NCBI RefSeq assembly: GCF_029813785.1
Contig: NZ_JARVKY010000006.1
Location: 248,001 to 312,000, forward strand
Direction: 5' to 3'
Source of the DNA: Streptomyces sp. DH41
Lineage (GTDB): Bacteria > Actinomycetota > Actinomycetes > Streptomycetales > Streptomycetaceae
DNA: 64,000 nt
A program made the translations under genes and the position numbers. A model generated the notes under the pieces. It did not search any database. It saw only the letters and a program-made list of their open reading frames with translations, and had not been told where the DNA came from. Every line of letters begins with the position of its first letter. Position 1 is the first letter of the stretch. Positions 21,724-34,211 of the stretch are shown here, piece by piece.

Positions 21724-24700
21724 ATGATTCCGCTGTCGTTCGCCCAACGCCGGCTGTGGTTCCTCCACCGTCTGGAAGGCCCGTCCGCGACCTACAACAT
21801 CCCCTTCGCGCTGCGTCTGGAGGGGCCGCTGGACACGGCGGCCCTGGCCGCGGCCGTGACGGACGTCGTGACCCGGCACGAGTCACTGCGCACCCTGGTC
21901 GCCGAGAACCCGGACGGCACACCGGAGCAGCGCGTCCTGCCCCCGCGGGAGGCACCCGTCCCGTTCCGCGTGGTCGACGTGGCGGCGGACGCGCTGGACG
22001 CCGCGCTGGGCGAGGTCCTGCGCGAGGGGTTCGACCTGGAGACGGAGCTGCCGCTGCGCACCACCGTCTTCCGGCTCACCCCCGAGGAGCACGTCGTCGC
22101 GTTCGTGTTCCACCACATCGCGGTGGACGGCGCCTCCATGGCGCCGTTCCTCCAGGGGCTGGTGTCGGCGTACACGGCCCGCCACCGGGGCGAGGCCCCG
22201 CGGTGGGAGCCGCTGCCCGTGCAGTACAAGGACTACACGCTGTGGCAGCGGGAGGTGCTGGGCGACGAGGCGGACCCGGAGTCGGTCGCCGCGGCGCAGA
22301 TCGACTACTGGCGCCGGGAGCTGGAAGGGGTGCCGCAGCCGGTTCAGCTCCCCCTCGACCGGCCCCGCCCGACGATGTCCGACCACCGCGGCGGACACGT
22401 CTCCTTCGAGCTGGAACCCGAACTGCTCACCGGACTCGGCGAACTGGCCGCCGAGCGCGGCGCCACGCCGCCGATGGCCGCCCAGGCCGTGCTGGCGGTG
22501 CTTCTGCACAAGCTCGGCGGCGGCACCGACCTGACGATCGGCAGCCCCATCGAGGGGCGCGCCGACGAGCAGCTCGACGACCTGATCGGGTTCTTCGTCA
22601 ACACCTGGGTGCTGCGCGCCGACCTGTCGGGCGACCCGTCGTTCGGCGAACTGCTGGAGCGGGTGCGCGACAAGGCCCTGGCCGCGTACGACAACCAGGA
22701 CGTGCCCTTCGAGCGTCTGGTGGAGCTGCTGGGCCCGGAACGCGCCACCTCCTACCAGCCGCTGTTCCAGACGATGCTGGCCTGGCAGTTCGTGTGGCCG
22801 CCCATCGAGATGCCGGGGCTGAGGGCGACGCCCGTCGCGGCGGACACCGGGACCGCCAAGTTCGACCTCTTCCTCAACGTCGTCCCGCACGCGGACGGGG
22901 GCGCCTACGGGCGGCTGGAGTACGCGACGGAACTCTTCGACCACACCACGGCCCGGGCGATCGTCGACCGCTTCGTGCGCGTCCTGCGACAGGTGGTCGC
23001 CGACCCCCAAGCGCCGCTGGGCGCGGTGGACGTCCTCACCGACGCCGAACGGGACCTGCTGACACGGGTGAACGACACGGCGGCACCGGTGACCGGATCC
23101 ACGGTGGTGGAGCTGGTCGCCGCCCAGACCGCCCGCACCCCCGACGCGACGGCGGTGGTGTCCGCGGGCACCTCGCTGACGTACCGGGAACTGGACGCCC
23201 GCGCCGGCCGGCTCGCCGCGGTGCTGCGGGAGCACGGCGTCGGGCCGGGCGTCCTGGTCGCCGTGGCCCTGCCCCGCTCCGCCGACCTGGTGGTCGGGAT
23301 GCTCGCCGTGCTCAAGGCGGGCGGCGCCCACCTGCCGGTCGACCCCGGCTACCCGTCCTCACGGATCGGCCTGCTGCTCGACACCGCCCGTCCGGCGCTG
23401 GTGCTGACCGGCCACGAGGCGGCGGCCACCGTCGCCGGCCACCGGGCCCCGGTGCTCCGCCTGGAGGACCTGACCCTGGACGGCCCCGCGCCCCAGGCCC
23501 CCGACACGCGCGTCTCGGCGGACGACCTCGCCTACGTGATGTTCACCTCCGGCTCGACCGGCACCCCCAAGGGCGTCGCCGTCACCCACGGCGCCGTGGT
23601 CAACGGCGTACAGGACCTGCGTCGCACCGTGGGCGTCGAGGCGGGGTCCCGGATGCTCGCGGCCACGTCCGTGAACTTCGACGTCTCCGTGTTCGAGATC
23701 TTCACCGCCCTCACCACCGGCGCCACCGTGGAGGTCGTCCGCGACGTGCTCGAACTCGCCGAACGCGGCGCGTGGTCGGGCACCACGATCAGCGCCGTGC
23801 CCACCGTCTTCTCGGCGCTGCTCGACCAACTCGCCGCCGCGGACCCGGACGGCGGCGGACTCGACGTCGAGACCGTCGTCTTCGCCGGCGAGGCCCTCAC
23901 CGCCGACCTGGTGCGCAAGGTGCGCGACGCCCTGCCCGGCGTCCGCGTCGTCAACGCCTACGGACAGACCGAGAGCTTCTACGCCACCACGCACACCCTC
24001 CCCGGCCAGCCGGAGGGGACCGGCGCGGTCCCCGTCGGGCGCCCCCTGGCCAACATGCGCGCCCACGTCCTCGGCCCCGACCTCGCCCCGGTGCCGCCCG
24101 GCGTCATCGGCGAGCTGTACGTCGCCGGCCGGCTCGCCCGCGGCTACCACCGCGACGGCCGGGCCACCGCCGAGCGGTTCGTGCCCTGCCCGTTCGGCGA
24201 GCCCGGCGCGCGCATGTACCGCACCGGAGACCTGGCGCGGTGGGACGGCGAGGGCCGCCTCGTCTACGCGGGACGCGCCGACACCCAGGTGAAGGTCAAC
24301 GGCATCCGCGTCGAGCCCACCGAGATCGAGACGGTCCTCACCCGGCACCCCGCGGTCGGCCAGGCCGTGGTCACCGTGCGCGAGGACCCCGCCGGCAACG
24401 CCCGGCTCGTCGGCTACGTGGCACCGGCCCGCACCGCGGACGGCGGCGCGGACACCGGCCCCGTCCCGGCCGCCGAGCTGCGCCGGTTCGCCGCCGCGCG
24501 GCTGCCCGACTACATGGTGCCCGCCCTGCTCGTGACGCTGGACCGGCTGCCGCTGACCGCCAGCGGCAAACTGGACCGGGCCGCGCTGCCCGAGCCGGAG
24601 TTCACCGGCACCGAGTACCGGGAGCCGCGCACCGCCACGGAACGGATCCTCACCGAGGTGTACGCGGACGTGCTCGGTGCCGAACGCGTCGGCATCGACG

Positions 24701-27700
24701 ACGACTTCTTCACCAGCGGCGGCGACAGCATCCGCTCCATCCAGGTCGTCGCGCGGGCCAAGACGCGCGGCGTCGTGGTCAGCACGCGGGAGGTCTTCGA
24801 GCACCGCACGGTCGTCCGGCTCGCGGAACTCGTCGAGAGCCGCGCGGAACAGGAACCGGTGACCCTGGCCGAGCTGCCCGGCGGCGGCACCGGCCGCTCC
24901 CCGCTGCCGCCGACCGCGGCCCACGTCCTCGAACTCGGCGGCGGCCTCGGCCGGTTCTGCATGTCCGCGCTGCTGACCCTGCCCGAGGACATCGACCGCG
25001 CGGGGCTGGCCGCCACGCTGCAAGCCGTACTGGACCGCCACGACGTCCTGAGATCCCGGCTCGACCGCGCCGAACCGGGCCTGCTCATGGCCCCGGCCGG
25101 CAGTGTGGACGCCGGCGCCCTGCTGCGCGAGATCCCCTACGACGACGCCGACGTGCGGGCCGAGCTGGACGCGGCGGCGGACCGGCTCGACCCGGACGCG
25201 GGCGTCATGGCGCAGTTCGTGCGGTTCACCTCCGCCACGGACGCGGACCGGCTGCTGATCGTGCTGCACCACCTGGTCGTCGACGGGGTGTCGTGGCGGA
25301 TCCTGCTGCCGGACCTGGTCTCCGCCTGGCAGCGGGTCCGCGACGGGCTCCCGCCGCAACGCGCCGGGGCGGGCACCTCACTGCGCCGCTGGACGCACGC
25401 CCTGGCCGACGAGGCGGCCGCCCCCGCGCGGGTGGCGGAGCTGCCCGTGTGGCAGGAGATCCTGCGCGGCGAGGAGCCCCCGCTCGGCTCACGGGAGACG
25501 GACCCCGCCCGCGATGTCGCCGCCACCGTGGAAACGGTCCGCGTCCAGGTGCCGGCGGACGTCACACGGACACTGCTCGACACGCTGCCGTCGGTGTTCC
25601 GCGGCGGCGCCGACGACGGGCTGCTGGCCGCCCTGGCACTGGCGCTGGTGCGCTGGCGCCGGACGCGCGGCGTGCCCGGCTCGGCCGCGCTCGTCCGGCT
25701 GGAGGGACACGGCCGGGAGGAGCACGTGGTGCCCGGCGCCGACCTGTCCGGCACGGTCGGCTGGTTCACCGCGATGTTCCCGGTGCGCCTGGACCTGGCC
25801 GGCGTCGACGTGGCGGACGCCTTCGCCGGCGGTCCGGCGGCCGGGCGGGCGGTCAAGGCCGTCAAGGAACAACTGCGCGCGGTACCGGACAACGGAATCG
25901 GCTACGGCCTGCTGCGCCACCTCAACCCCGCCACCGCCGCCGCCCTCACCGGGCAGCGCGGGCCCCAGATCGGGTTCAACTACCTCGGCAAGTCCTCCGC
26001 GGCGGACCTCCCCGGGGAACTGCGCGGCCAGGGCTGGACACCGGACACCACCCACCGCGACCTGATCGCCGCGCCGGACGCCGACATGCCGGTGCTCTCC
26101 GCGCTGGAGATCAACGCGGTCGCCACCGCCACCCCCGCCGGCGACGAGCTGACCGCCTACTTCGGCTTCCCGACCGGCGTGCTCTCCCGCGACGAGGTCA
26201 CCGAGCTGGCCGGGCTGTGGGTGGAGGCGCTGACCGCCCTGGCCCGGCACGCCGAGGCCCCCGACGCAGGCGGACTGACCCCGAGCGACGCGCCCCTGGT
26301 CGACGTGAGCCAGGAGGAGATCGACACCTGGGAGGCCCGCTTCGGCCGGCTGACCGAGGTGTGGCCGGTGACGCCGGCGCAGTCCGGGATGCTGTTCCAC
26401 ACCATGCTGGCCGGGCCGTCCTTCGACGCCTACCACATGCAGATGGTCTTCCACCTCTCCGGCGAGATCGACCCCGAGCGGATGCGCCGCGCCGGACAGG
26501 CACTGCTGGACCGGCACGCCAACCTCCGCGCCGCCTACGTCGAGCAGGCGGACGGCGACGTGGTGCAGGTGGTCCCGCGGGCGGTGACCCTGCCCTGGCG
26601 CCACCTCGACCTGACCGGGGCCGGCGGGACGCGGGGGAGCGGGACGTTCGAGAGGTTCCTCGCCGAGGACCGGGCCGCGCACTTCGACCGGGACGCCCCG
26701 CCGCTGTTCCGGCTGGCCCTCGCCGTCCTCGGGCCCGACCGCACCGAACTGGTGATGACCGCCCACCACGTCCTGTTCGACGGCTGGTCCACCCCCCTGC
26801 TGATGCGGGACCTGCTGCTGCTCTACGCCTTCGACGGCGACCGGGCCGCCCTGCCGGCCGTGCGCGGCTACGGCGACTTCCTGACCTGGCGCGCACGGCA
26901 GGACCGCCAGGAGTCGGCCCGGGCCTGGGCGGCCGAACTCGAAGGGCTCCAGGAGCCCACCCTGCTCGTCCCCGGCGCCGAGAGCGCGGGCGACGACGGC
27001 CTCGGCCGGGTTGACGTCGCGCTGCCGCCCGAGGTGGCCCGCGATGCCGGCCGCGCCGCCGCCGAGCTGGGCGTCACCGTCAACAGCCTGGTGCAGGGCG
27101 CGTGGGCGCTGCTGCTCGGCCAGCTCACCGGCCGCCAGGACGTGGTGTTCGGCGCGACCGTCTCCGGGCGCCCGCCCGCGGTGACGGACGTGGAGTCGAT
27201 GGTCGGACTGTTCATCAACACCCTTCCCGTCCGTGTCCGGTACGAGCCCGGGGACACCCTCGCCGACATCCTCACCCGCCTCCAGAACCGCCAGGCCGGC
27301 CTGCTGGAGCACCACCACCACGCGCTCACGGAGATCCAGCGGGCCACCGGGCTGCAGTCCCTCTTCGACACACTGGTCGTCTTCGAGTCCTACCCCGTCG
27401 ACCAGGAGAGCCTCGGCGCCGCCCTCGACGCCACCGCCGGGATCACCCTCACCGGCATGACCGCGGACACCGGCACCAACTACCCGCTGACCCTGATGGC
27501 GCTGGTCGAACCCCACCTCCAGCTCTCCCTCCAGTACGCCGAGAAGGTCCTGGACCGCGAGACGGTCCAGACGTACGCGGCCCGCCTCGTCCGGGTCATG
27601 CGGCAGCTCACCGCCACCCCCGGGCTGCCGGCCGCGCGACTGGAGACCCTGGACGCGGCCGAACGCCACCGGCTGCTGGCCGGCCTCAACGACACGGCCG

Positions 27701-29466
27701 CCCCGACCCCGGACACCACGATCGGCGGGCTCGTCGAGGCGCAGACGGCGCGCACCCCGGACGAGACCGCCGTGGTCGCCGAGGGCGTGACGCTCACCTA
27801 CCGCGAGCTCGACACCCGGGCCGGCCGCCTCGCGGCCGAACTGACCCGCCGGGGCGTGGGCCCGGAGTCGGTGGTCGCGGTGTCCCTGCCGCGCTCGGCG
27901 GACCTGGTGGTCGCCCTGCTCGCGGTGCTGAAGTCGGGCGGCGCGTACCTGCCGGCCGACCCCCGCTACCCCGGCCACCGCCTGCGCGCCGTCCTCCAGG
28001 ACGCGCGGCCGTGCCTGCTCCTGACGGACTCCGCCACGGCCGGGACACTGCCGGAGCACGACGTCCCGGACCTCCGCCTCGACACGCTCGACCTCACCGA
28101 AGGCCCCGCCGGTCCGGTACCGCCCGCGCACGCGCAGCGGCTGGCGTACGTGATGTACACCTCCGGTTCCACCGGCACCCCCAAGGGCGTCGCCATCACC
28201 CACGCCAACGTGGTCAACGGAGTGCTGCGGCTCGCCTCCCGCGTGGGGCTCGGGCCGGGCAAGCGGATGCTGGCCGGCGCGTCCGTCAACTTCGACGTCT
28301 CCGCGTTCGAGATCTTCACCACGCTCGCCACCGGCGGCGTCGTCGAACTGGTCCGGGACGTCCTGGTGCTGGGCGAGCGGAAGAGCTGGAGCGGCGCCGT
28401 CATCTCCACCGTGCCGTCCGCCTTCGCCGAACTCGTCGACCGGATCGCGGACCGCACCAGTGTGGAGACGGTCGTCTTCGCCGGCGAGGCCCTGCCCGTC
28501 CCGCTCGCCGAGAAGGTGCGCGCAGCCTTCCCCGGGGTGCGGATCGTCAACGCCTACGGGCAGAGCGAGTCCTTCTACGCCACCACCTGCGACGTCGCCG
28601 GCGGCACACCGGACGCGTCGGGCAACGCGCCCGTCGGCACCCCGCTCGGCAACATGCGCGCCTACGTCCTCGGCCCCGGCCTCGCCCCCCTCCCGCAGGG
28701 CACGGTCGGTGAGCTGTACGTCGGCGGCAGCGTGGGCCGCGGCTACCACGGCCGCGCCGCACTGACCGTCGAGCGGTTCGTCGCCGACCCGTACGGCCCG
28801 CCCGGCTCGCGCATGTACCGCACCGGCGACCTGGCCCGCTGGAACGCCGACGGCCTGCTGGAGTACGTGGGCCGCGCCGACACACAGGTCAAGGTGCGCG
28901 GCTTCCGCGTCGAACCCTGCGAGGTGGAGGCCGCGTTCACCGCGCACCCCGACGTCGCCCGGGCCGCCGTCGTCGCCCGGGGCACCGGCGCCGGCAAGCG
29001 GCTCGTCGCCTACGTGGTGCCCTCGGGCCGGACGACGACCGCGCAGGAGCTGCGCGGTTTCGCCGCCGAGCGGCTGCCGGAGTTCATGGTGCCGTCCGCC
29101 CTCGTCCTGCTGGACCGGCTGCCGCTGATGCCCAACGGCAAGCTGGACCGGGCCGCGCTGCCCGAGCCGGAGTTCACCGGCGCCCCCTACCGCGAGCCCC
29201 GCACCCCCCGTGAGAAGGCCCTGGCCGAACTGTTCGCCGAGGTGCTCGACGTGGACCGGGTCGGCCTCGACGACGGCTTCTTCGCGCTCGGCGGGCACTC
29301 CCTGCTCGCCACCCGGCTGATCAGCCGCGCCCGCGCCGAGCTGGGCATCGAGATCCCCATCCGCCAGGTCTTCGACCAGCCGACGGTCGCCGCGCTCGCC
29401 GCGTGGTCGCAGGCATCGGCCGCTCCCCGTCGCCCCAGCATGCGCCAGATGTTCAATAAGGAGTGA
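21724..29466 (+). CDS. Bimodular NRPS, C-A-PCP-E-C-A-PCP (predicted D-Pip then Pip)
   Basis: 2580 residues with the same architecture as the preceding gene, 12 bp upstream: C (HHIAVDG at 130), A, PCP (GGDSI, Ser1002), E ([10 protein letters not shown] at 1182), C (HHVLFDG at 1681), A, PCP (GGHSL, Ser2526). Both A pockets read about DVFSVAAYAK, one residue from the first A domain of the upstream NRPS, so all three probably activate the same or closely related residue; the piperazate synthase genes make Pip the natural candidate. The first residue would be epimerised. The C-terminus carries an MRQM tail like the LRQM of its neighbour. The near-identical layout suggests that one gene arose by duplication of the other. 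Confidence 0.95.
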   Translation: MIPLSFAQRRLWFLHRLEGPSATYNIPFALRLEGPLDTAALAAAVTDVVTRHESLRTLVAENPDGTPEQRVLPPREAPVPFRVVDVAADALDAALGEVLREGFDLETELPLRTTVFRLTPEEHVVAFVFHHIAVDGASMAPFLQGLVSAYTARHRGEAPRWEPLPVQYKDYTLWQREVLGDEADPESVAAAQIDYWRRELEGVPQPVQLPLDRPRPTMSDHRGGHVSFELEPELLTGLGELAAERGATPPMAAQAVLAVLLHKLGGGTDLTIGSPIEGRADEQLDDLIGFFVNTWVLRADLSGDPSFGELLERVRDKALAAYDNQDVPFERLVELLGPERATSYQPLFQTMLAWQFVWPPIEMPGLRATPVAADTGTAKFDLFLNVVPHADGGAYGRLEYATELFDHTTARAIVDRFVRVLRQVVADPQAPLGAVDVLTDAERDLLTRVNDTAAPVTGSTVVELVAAQTARTPDATAVVSAGTSLTYRELDARAGRLAAVLREHGVGPGVLVAVALPRSADLVVGMLAVLKAGGAHLPVDPGYPSSRIGLLLDTARPALVLTGHEAAATVAGHRAPVLRLEDLTLDGPAPQAPDTRVSADDLAYVMFTSGSTGTPKGVAVTHGAVVNGVQDLRRTVGVEAGSRMLAATSVNFDVSVFEIFTALTTGATVEVVRDVLELAERGAWSGTTISAVPTVFSALLDQLAAADPDGGGLDVETVVFAGEALTADLVRKVRDALPGVRVVNAYGQTESFYATTHTLPGQPEGTGAVPVGRPLANMRAHVLGPDLAPVPPGVIGELYVAGRLARGYHRDGRATAERFVPCPFGEPGARMYRTGDLARWDGEGRLVYAGRADTQVKVNGIRVEPTEIETVLTRHPAVGQAVVTVREDPAGNARLVGYVAPARTADGGADTGPVPAAELRRFAAARLPDYMVPALLVTLDRLPLTASGKLDRAALPEPEFTGTEYREPRTATERILTEVYADVLGAERVGIDDDFFTSGGDSIRSIQVVARAKTRGVVVSTREVFEHRTVVRLAELVESRAEQEPVTLAELPGGGTGRSPLPPTAAHVLELGGGLGRFCMSALLTLPEDIDRAGLAATLQAVLDRHDVLRSRLDRAEPGLLMAPAGSVDAGALLREIPYDDADVRAELDAAADRLDPDAGVMAQFVRFTSATDADRLLIVLHHLVVDGVSWRILLPDLVSAWQRVRDGLPPQRAGAGTSLRRWTHALADEAAAPARVAELPVWQEILRGEEPPLGSRETDPARDVAATVETVRVQVPADVTRTLLDTLPSVFRGGADDGLLAALALALVRWRRTRGVPGSAALVRLEGHGREEHVVPGADLSGTVGWFTAMFPVRLDLAGVDVADAFAGGPAAGRAVKAVKEQLRAVPDNGIGYGLLRHLNPATAAALTGQRGPQIGFNYLGKSSAADLPGELRGQGWTPDTTHRDLIAAPDADMPVLSALEINAVATATPAGDELTAYFGFPTGVLSRDEVTELAGLWVEALTALARHAEAPDAGGLTPSDAPLVDVSQEEIDTWEARFGRLTEVWPVTPAQSGMLFHTMLAGPSFDAYHMQMVFHLSGEIDPERMRRAGQALLDRHANLRAAYVEQADGDVVQVVPRAVTLPWRHLDLTGAGGTRGSGTFERFLAEDRAAHFDRDAPPLFRLALAVLGPDRTELVMTAHHVLFDGWSTPLLMRDLLLLYAFDGDRAALPAVRGYGDFLTWRARQDRQESARAWAAELEGLQEPTLLVPGAESAGDDGLGRVDVALPPEVARDAGRAAAELGVTVNSLVQGAWALLLGQLTGRQDVVFGATVSGRPPAVTDVESMVGLFINTLPVRVRYEPGDTLADILTRLQNRQAGLLEHHHHALTEIQRATGLQSLFDTLVVFESYPVDQESLGAALDATAGITLTGMTADTGTNYPLTLMALVEPHLQLSLQYAEKVLDRETVQTYAARLVRVMRQLTATPGLPAARLETLDAAERHRLLAGLNDTAAPTPDTTIGGLVEAQTARTPDETAVVAEGVTLTYRELDTRAGRLAAELTRRGVGPESVVAVSLPRSADLVVALLAVLKSGGAYLPADPRYPGHRLRAVLQDARPCLLLTDSATAGTLPEHDVPDLRLDTLDLTEGPAGPVPPAHAQRLAYVMYTSGSTGTPKGVAITHANVVNGVLRLASRVGLGPGKRMLAGASVNFDVSAFEIFTTLATGGVVELVRDVLVLGERKSWSGAVISTVPSAFAELVDRIADRTSVETVVFAGEALPVPLAEKVRAAFPGVRIVNAYGQSESFYATTCDVAGGTPDASGNAPVGTPLGNMRAYVLGPGLAPLPQGTVGELYVGGSVGRGYHGRAALTVERFVADPYGPPGSRMYRTGDLARWNADGLLEYVGRADTQVKVRGFRVEPCEVEAAFTAHPDVARAAVVARGTGAGKRLVAYVVPSGRTTTAQELRGFAAERLPEFMVPSALVLLDRLPLMPNGKLDRAALPEPEFTGAPYREPRTPREKALAELFAEVLDVDRVGLDDGFFALGGHSLLATRLISRARAELGIEIPIRQVFDQPTVAALAAWSQASAAPRRPSMRQMFNKE

Positions 29467-29470
29467 GGCA

Positions 29471-32400
29471 ATGATTCCGCTGTCATTCGCACAACGCCGC
29501 ATGTGGCTGCTGCACAAACTGGAGCGGGGCGCGGCGACCTACAACATATCGGCGGCGTTCCGGCTGACCGGCACCCTGGACCAGGACGCCCTGGTCGCGG
29601 CGATCCACGACGTGGTCGAGCGGCACGAGATCCTGCGCACCACGTACGGGACCGACGACGCCGGCGAGCCGTACGCGCGGATCCGGCCGGTGGCCGAGGC
29701 GGCGCCGCGGGTGCCGGTGGCCGACGTGACGCCCGAGGAACTGCCCGCCAAGGTCGACGAGGCCGTCGCGCACCGCTTCGACCTGGCGGCCGACCTGCCC
29801 TTGCGGGCCACCCTGCTGCGCTGCTCGCCCGAGGAGCACGTCCTGGTCCTGGTCATCCACCACATCGCCTCCGACGGCAGCTCCAGCGCGCCGCTGATGC
29901 GGGACCTGGTCGACGCCTACACCGCCCGCCGGGGCGGCCGGGCACCGGCGTGGGAGCCGCTGCCGCTCCAGTACAAGGACTACGCGCTGTGGCAGCGCGA
30001 GGTGCTCGGCGACGTGGCCGACCCCGGCAGTCTCGCCGCGGCGCAGATCGAGTACTGGCGGGGGGAACTGGCCGGCGTGCCGCAGCCGCTGAACCTGCCG
30101 CTGGACCGCCCGCGGCCCGCGGAGGCCGGAACCCACGGCGACACGGTCGGCATCGAGGCGCCCCCCGAGGTGGCGGCCGGGCTCCAGAAGCTCGCCGACG
30201 AGCGCGGGATGAGCCTGTCGATGGTCGTGCAGTCCGCGCTGGCGGTGCTGCTGAGCAAGCTCGGCGGCGGCGAGGACGTGACGATCGGCTCCCCGATCGC
30301 CGGGCGCACCGACGAGGCGCTGGCCGACATGATCGGCTGCTTCGTCAACACCCAGGTGCTGCGCGCCGACCTCTCCGGCAACCCGAGGTTCACCGACCTG
30401 CTGGCCCAGGTGCGGAACAAGGCGCTGAGCGCCTACGAGCACCAGGACGTGCCGTTCGACGTGGTGGTCGAGTCGATCAACCCGGACCGCTCCGCGGCGT
30501 ACCAGCCGCTGTTCCAGGTGATCTTCTCCTGGCAGAGCTACGAGAAACCGGACCTCGCCCTGCCCGGCCTGGAGATGAGGTTCGAGCAGGCCATCCCGTC
30601 GACCGCCATGGTCGACCTCACCTTCTTCCTCGCCGTGGACGCTGCGGGCGCGCTGCGGGGCGACCTGCAGTACGCGACCGACCTGTTCGACCGCGGCACG
30701 GCCGAGGAGATCTCCGCCCGCCTGGTGCGGGTCCTGGAGCGGTTCGCCGCCGACCCGGACCTGCGCGTCGGGGACGTCGACGTGCTGAGCGCGCGGGAGC
30801 GCGAGCGGCTGCTGGTGGAGGTGAACACCGCCGGTGAGAGAGTCGACGAGGTCACCCTGGTGGAGCTGTTCGAGCGGCAGGCGGCGCGGCGGGCCGACGA
30901 GGTCGCCGTGGTGTACGACGGCACCACCCTCACCTACGGGGAGCTGAACGCCCGCGCCAACCGGCTCGCCCGGCACCTGATCGCCCGCGGGGTGGGCCCC
31001 GAGTCCCTGGTCGGGGTCTGCCTGGAGCGCTCGGCGGAACTGGTCGTCGCGCTGCTGGCGGTACTCAAGGCGGGCGGCGCCTACCTGCCGATCGACCCCG
31101 ACTCCCCGGCCGACCGCGTCGCCCACATCGTCGAGGACGCGGCACCGGTCCTGCTGGTCACCACCGGCACCACCGACGCCGTGCCGGACCTCGCGCACGA
31201 CCTCCCCCTGGTCCACCTCGACCGGGCCGGGGCCTTCGACGGGGAATCCGCCGCCGACCTCACCGACGCCGAGCGCCGCACGGTCCTGCGCCCCGCGCAC
31301 CCCGCGTACGTCATCTACACCTCCGGGTCGACGGGCCGCCCCAAGGGCGTGCTGGTCCCGCACCGCAACGTGGTCGGACTCTTCACCGCCACCCGGGACT
31401 TCGGCTTCGGCGCGGACGACGTGTGGACCCTCTTCCACTCCTACGCCTTCGACTTCTCGGTGTGGGAGCTGTGGGGCCCGCTGCTGCACGGCGGACGCCT
31501 CGTCGTGGTCCCCTTCGACGTCTCGCGCTCCCCGGCCGACTTCCTCCGGCTCCTCGCCCGCGAGCGGGTCACCGTCCTCAACCAGACGCCCTCGGCCTTC
31601 TACCAGCTGGCCCAGGCCGACGCCGACGCCGACGCCCTGGGCCAGGACCTGGCCCTGCGGTACGTCGTGTTCGGCGGCGAGGCCCTGGACCTGAACCGCC
31701 TCACCGACTGGTACGCGCGCCACGCCGGTGACGCGCCGGTGCTGGTGAACATGTACGGCATCACCGAGACCACCGTCCACGTCACCCGCGTCGACCTGGA
31801 CGAGCACTCCGCGGCCCGCTACCGGGGCGGCGTGATCGGCCCGGCCGTCCCGGGGCTGCGCGCCTACGTCCTGGACGCGCACCTGAGGCCGGTGCCCGCC
31901 GGCGTGACGGGCGAGCTGTACGTGGCGGGCTACGGCCTGGCCCGCGGCTACCACGGCCGCCCCGGCCTGACCGCGCAACGCTTCGTGGCCTGCCCGTTCG
32001 GCGAGCCGGGCGAGCGGATGTACCGCAGCGGCGACCTGGTCCGCTGGGGCCGCGACGGCCGGCTGGAGTACGTGGGCCGCGCCGACTCCCAGGTGAAGAT
32101 CCGCGGTTTCCGCATCGAGCTGGGCGAGATCGAGCACGCGCTGGCCGGGCACCCGGACGTGGCGCGGGCGGTGGTCCTGGTCCGGGAGAACCAGGAGGGC
32201 GACAAGCGCCTCGTGGGCTACGCCGTACCCGCACCCGGCGTATCCCCCACCGGGGAGGAGCTGTCGGAGCACCTGCGCGGACGCCTGCCGGACTACATGG
32301 TGCCGTCCGCGGTGATCCCGCTGGCACAGATCCCGCTGACCTCCAACGGCAAGCTCGACAAGCGGGCCCTGCCCGCGGAGGACGCGACGGCGACCGCGGC

Positions 32401-33367
32401 CGGCCGGGAGCCGCGCAACGCCTACGAGCGCGCGCTGTGCGAGCTGTTCGCCGAACTGCTCGGCCTGGAGAAGGTCGGCATCGACGACGGCTTTTTCGCC
32501 CTGGGCGGCCACTCGCTGCTGGCCACCCGGCTCAGCGTCCGCGTCCGCGACCGGTTCGACATCGACATCCCCATCCGGACGATCATCCGGTACCCCACGG
32601 TGGCCGAACTGGCCGCGCTGATGCTCGCCGGCGGTGTCCCCGACGACGACGCCGACTCCTTCGCGGTCGTCCTGCCCCTGAACAACGACCCCGGCACGGG
32701 CAAGAACCCGGTGTGGTTCCTCCACGGGGGCGGCGGTCTGGGCTGGGCGTACTACAGCTTCGTGCTGCACCTGCCGGACCGGCCCGCCTACGCGCTGCAG
32801 TCCCGCGGCTCCGACGGCGTGGAGCCGCTGGCCGGCTCCGTGCCGGAGATGATCGAGGACTACGTCGGCCAGATCCTCAAGGTCCAGCCGGAGGGTCCGT
32901 TCAACCTCATCGGCTGGTCCTACGGCGGCTCCGTCGTACAGGCCGTCGCGGACGCCCTGGAACGGCGCGGCCACGAGGTCGCCCTGGTCGCCGTCCTGGA
33001 CGCGCAGCCGGGCGGGCACGGCTTCGAGGAGGTGCACGCCGGAAAGGACTCGTCGGACTTCCGGGCGGAACTGGAGGACGACTTCGGCCAGTACATCCGC
33101 ACCGGCAACCGGCAGCGGTTCCTGGACACCATGTCGAAGGTCCTGGCGAACAACACGGCCCTGATGATGGACTTCGAGTCCCCGGTCTACCGCGGCGACG
33201 TGGTGTATTTCAACGCCACGCTCGAGGACACGTCGTACGCGCACCTGTGGCGGCCGTACGTCCAGGGCTCCCTGGAGGTGCACGACGTGCGCGTCACGCA
33301 CCACGAGATGCACATGCCCGGGCCCGTGGCGGAGATGTTCGAGGTCCTCCACCGGAAGCTGGCGTAG
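29471..33367 (+). CDS. Terminal NRPS module C-A-PCP-TE (predicted Thr)
   Basis: 1298 residues: C (HHIASDG at 130), A (from about 460), PCP (GGHSL, Ser1015) and a type I thioesterase with GWSYGG (nucleophile Ser1150). The pocket reads about DFWNVGMVHK, which matches the established threonine code. As the only NRPS in view with a TE, it should end the chain and release it, presumably by macrocyclisation onto a hydroxyl of an earlier residue or the acyl chain. It starts 4 bp after the preceding stop. Its N-terminus ([12 protein letters not shown]) resembles those of the two upstream NRPSs and presumably accepts their C-terminal tails. Confidence 0.95.
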   Translation: MIPLSFAQRRMWLLHKLERGAATYNISAAFRLTGTLDQDALVAAIHDVVERHEILRTTYGTDDAGEPYARIRPVAEAAPRVPVADVTPEELPAKVDEAVAHRFDLAADLPLRATLLRCSPEEHVLVLVIHHIASDGSSSAPLMRDLVDAYTARRGGRAPAWEPLPLQYKDYALWQREVLGDVADPGSLAAAQIEYWRGELAGVPQPLNLPLDRPRPAEAGTHGDTVGIEAPPEVAAGLQKLADERGMSLSMVVQSALAVLLSKLGGGEDVTIGSPIAGRTDEALADMIGCFVNTQVLRADLSGNPRFTDLLAQVRNKALSAYEHQDVPFDVVVESINPDRSAAYQPLFQVIFSWQSYEKPDLALPGLEMRFEQAIPSTAMVDLTFFLAVDAAGALRGDLQYATDLFDRGTAEEISARLVRVLERFAADPDLRVGDVDVLSARERERLLVEVNTAGERVDEVTLVELFERQAARRADEVAVVYDGTTLTYGELNARANRLARHLIARGVGPESLVGVCLERSAELVVALLAVLKAGGAYLPIDPDSPADRVAHIVEDAAPVLLVTTGTTDAVPDLAHDLPLVHLDRAGAFDGESAADLTDAERRTVLRPAHPAYVIYTSGSTGRPKGVLVPHRNVVGLFTATRDFGFGADDVWTLFHSYAFDFSVWELWGPLLHGGRLVVVPFDVSRSPADFLRLLARERVTVLNQTPSAFYQLAQADADADALGQDLALRYVVFGGEALDLNRLTDWYARHAGDAPVLVNMYGITETTVHVTRVDLDEHSAARYRGGVIGPAVPGLRAYVLDAHLRPVPAGVTGELYVAGYGLARGYHGRPGLTAQRFVACPFGEPGERMYRSGDLVRWGRDGRLEYVGRADSQVKIRGFRIELGEIEHALAGHPDVARAVVLVRENQEGDKRLVGYAVPAPGVSPTGEELSEHLRGRLPDYMVPSAVIPLAQIPLTSNGKLDKRALPAEDATATAAGREPRNAYERALCELFAELLGLEKVGIDDGFFALGGHSLLATRLSVRVRDRFDIDIPIRTIIRYPTVAELAALMLAGGVPDDDADSFAVVLPLNNDPGTGKNPVWFLHGGGGLGWAYYSFVLHLPDRPAYALQSRGSDGVEPLAGSVPEMIEDYVGQILKVQPEGPFNLIGWSYGGSVVQAVADALERRGHEVALVAVLDAQPGGHGFEEVHAGKDSSDFRAELEDDFGQYIRTGNRQRFLDTMSKVLANNTALMMDFESPVYRGDVVYFNATLEDTSYAHLWRPYVQGSLEVHDVRVTHHEMHMPGPVAEMFEVLHRKLA

Positions 33368-33424
33368 CGAACGCACGCCCGAGCCGGTTTCAACGAACAG
33401 TCGAATGGATGATGGGGGTTGGTC

Positions 33425-34186
33425 GTGGTGACGGATCCAGGCGTGTCCGCCGGGCACGAGGAGGGGACCACGCTGTTGTGCGTGCCGTTCGCGGGGGCGG
33501 GCCCCTCGTTCTTCCACCCGTGGCGGGAGCTGGCCGACGGCCGGTGGCGGGTGACCTCGGTCGAACTTCCGGGCCGGGAGCGGCGGTTCCTCCAGCCGCC
33601 GTACCGCAACGTCGTCGAGGCGGCCCGCAGCGAGATCGACGACATCGTCGCGGACCTCGGTGAGGGGACGCGGACCGTGCTGTTCGGGCACAGCCTGGGC
33701 GCGGTGCTCGCCTACGAGCTGGTGCACCTGCTGAGCGCGCGCGGCGTGCCCGTGGAGCGGCTGGTCGTCAGTGGCTCGCCGGGCCCGTGGACGCGGCGCG
33801 AGCGGCGGGCGGCGGGGCTCGAGGGCGACGAGTTCCTCGCCCGCGTCGAGGAGTTCGCCGGGTTCCGGCACGAGGCGCTCGACCATCCGGAGATGCGGGA
33901 ACTGATCCTCCCCACCCTCCAGGCCGACTGCGAGATGCACGAGGCCTACGTGCCCAGCACCGACGAACCGGTGTCGGTGCCGATCACCTCGCTGCGGGGC
34001 GACCACGACGGTCTCGTCACCGCTCAGGAGGCCCGGCAGTGGCGGACGGCGACCACGGGCGGCTTCGACTACGCCGAGTTCCCCGGCGACCACATGTACC
34101 TGGTCGACCTCGGCCCGCGGGTGCTGGACGTGATCGAGGCACGGTGCGCGCGCGAGCGCCGTGTCAGCGCCGCGACAGGCCCGTGA
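33425..34186 (+). CDS. Type II thioesterase (second copy)
   Basis: An alpha/beta hydrolase of about 253 residues with the type II thioesterase pattern: PFAGAGPSFFHPW near the N-terminus, a canonical GHSLGA nucleophile elbow, and a C-terminal GDHMYL segment with the catalytic His. GGGGG lies 6-9 nt before GTG codons at 33425 and 33428. It follows the terminal NRPS by 57 bp and precedes the exporter genes, the usual place for an editing thioesterase. Unlike the TE-like protein at 42953-43690 it keeps the Ser nucleophile. Confidence 0.92.
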   Translation: MVTDPGVSAGHEEGTTLLCVPFAGAGPSFFHPWRELADGRWRVTSVELPGRERRFLQPPYRNVVEAARSEIDDIVADLGEGTRTVLFGHSLGAVLAYELVHLLSARGVPVERLVVSGSPGPWTRRERRAAGLEGDEFLARVEEFAGFRHEALDHPEMRELILPTLQADCEMHEAYVPSTDEPVSVPITSLRGDHDGLVTAQEARQWRTATTGGFDYAEFPGDHMYLVDLGPRVLDVIEARCARERRVSAATGP

Positions 34187-34211
34187 CAGGTCCCGGGAGG
34201 AAGGTGGGCCC

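Noticed and set aside
13849..21879. Very long minus-strand open frame (over 2600 codons) across the first NRPS gene, and similar ones at 25489-29517 and 29483-34600
   Set aside because: They are antisense shadows of NRPS genes in GC-rich DNA. Their translations are rich in Gly, Arg, Val and His with no domain motifs, while the plus strand shows complete NRPS domains.
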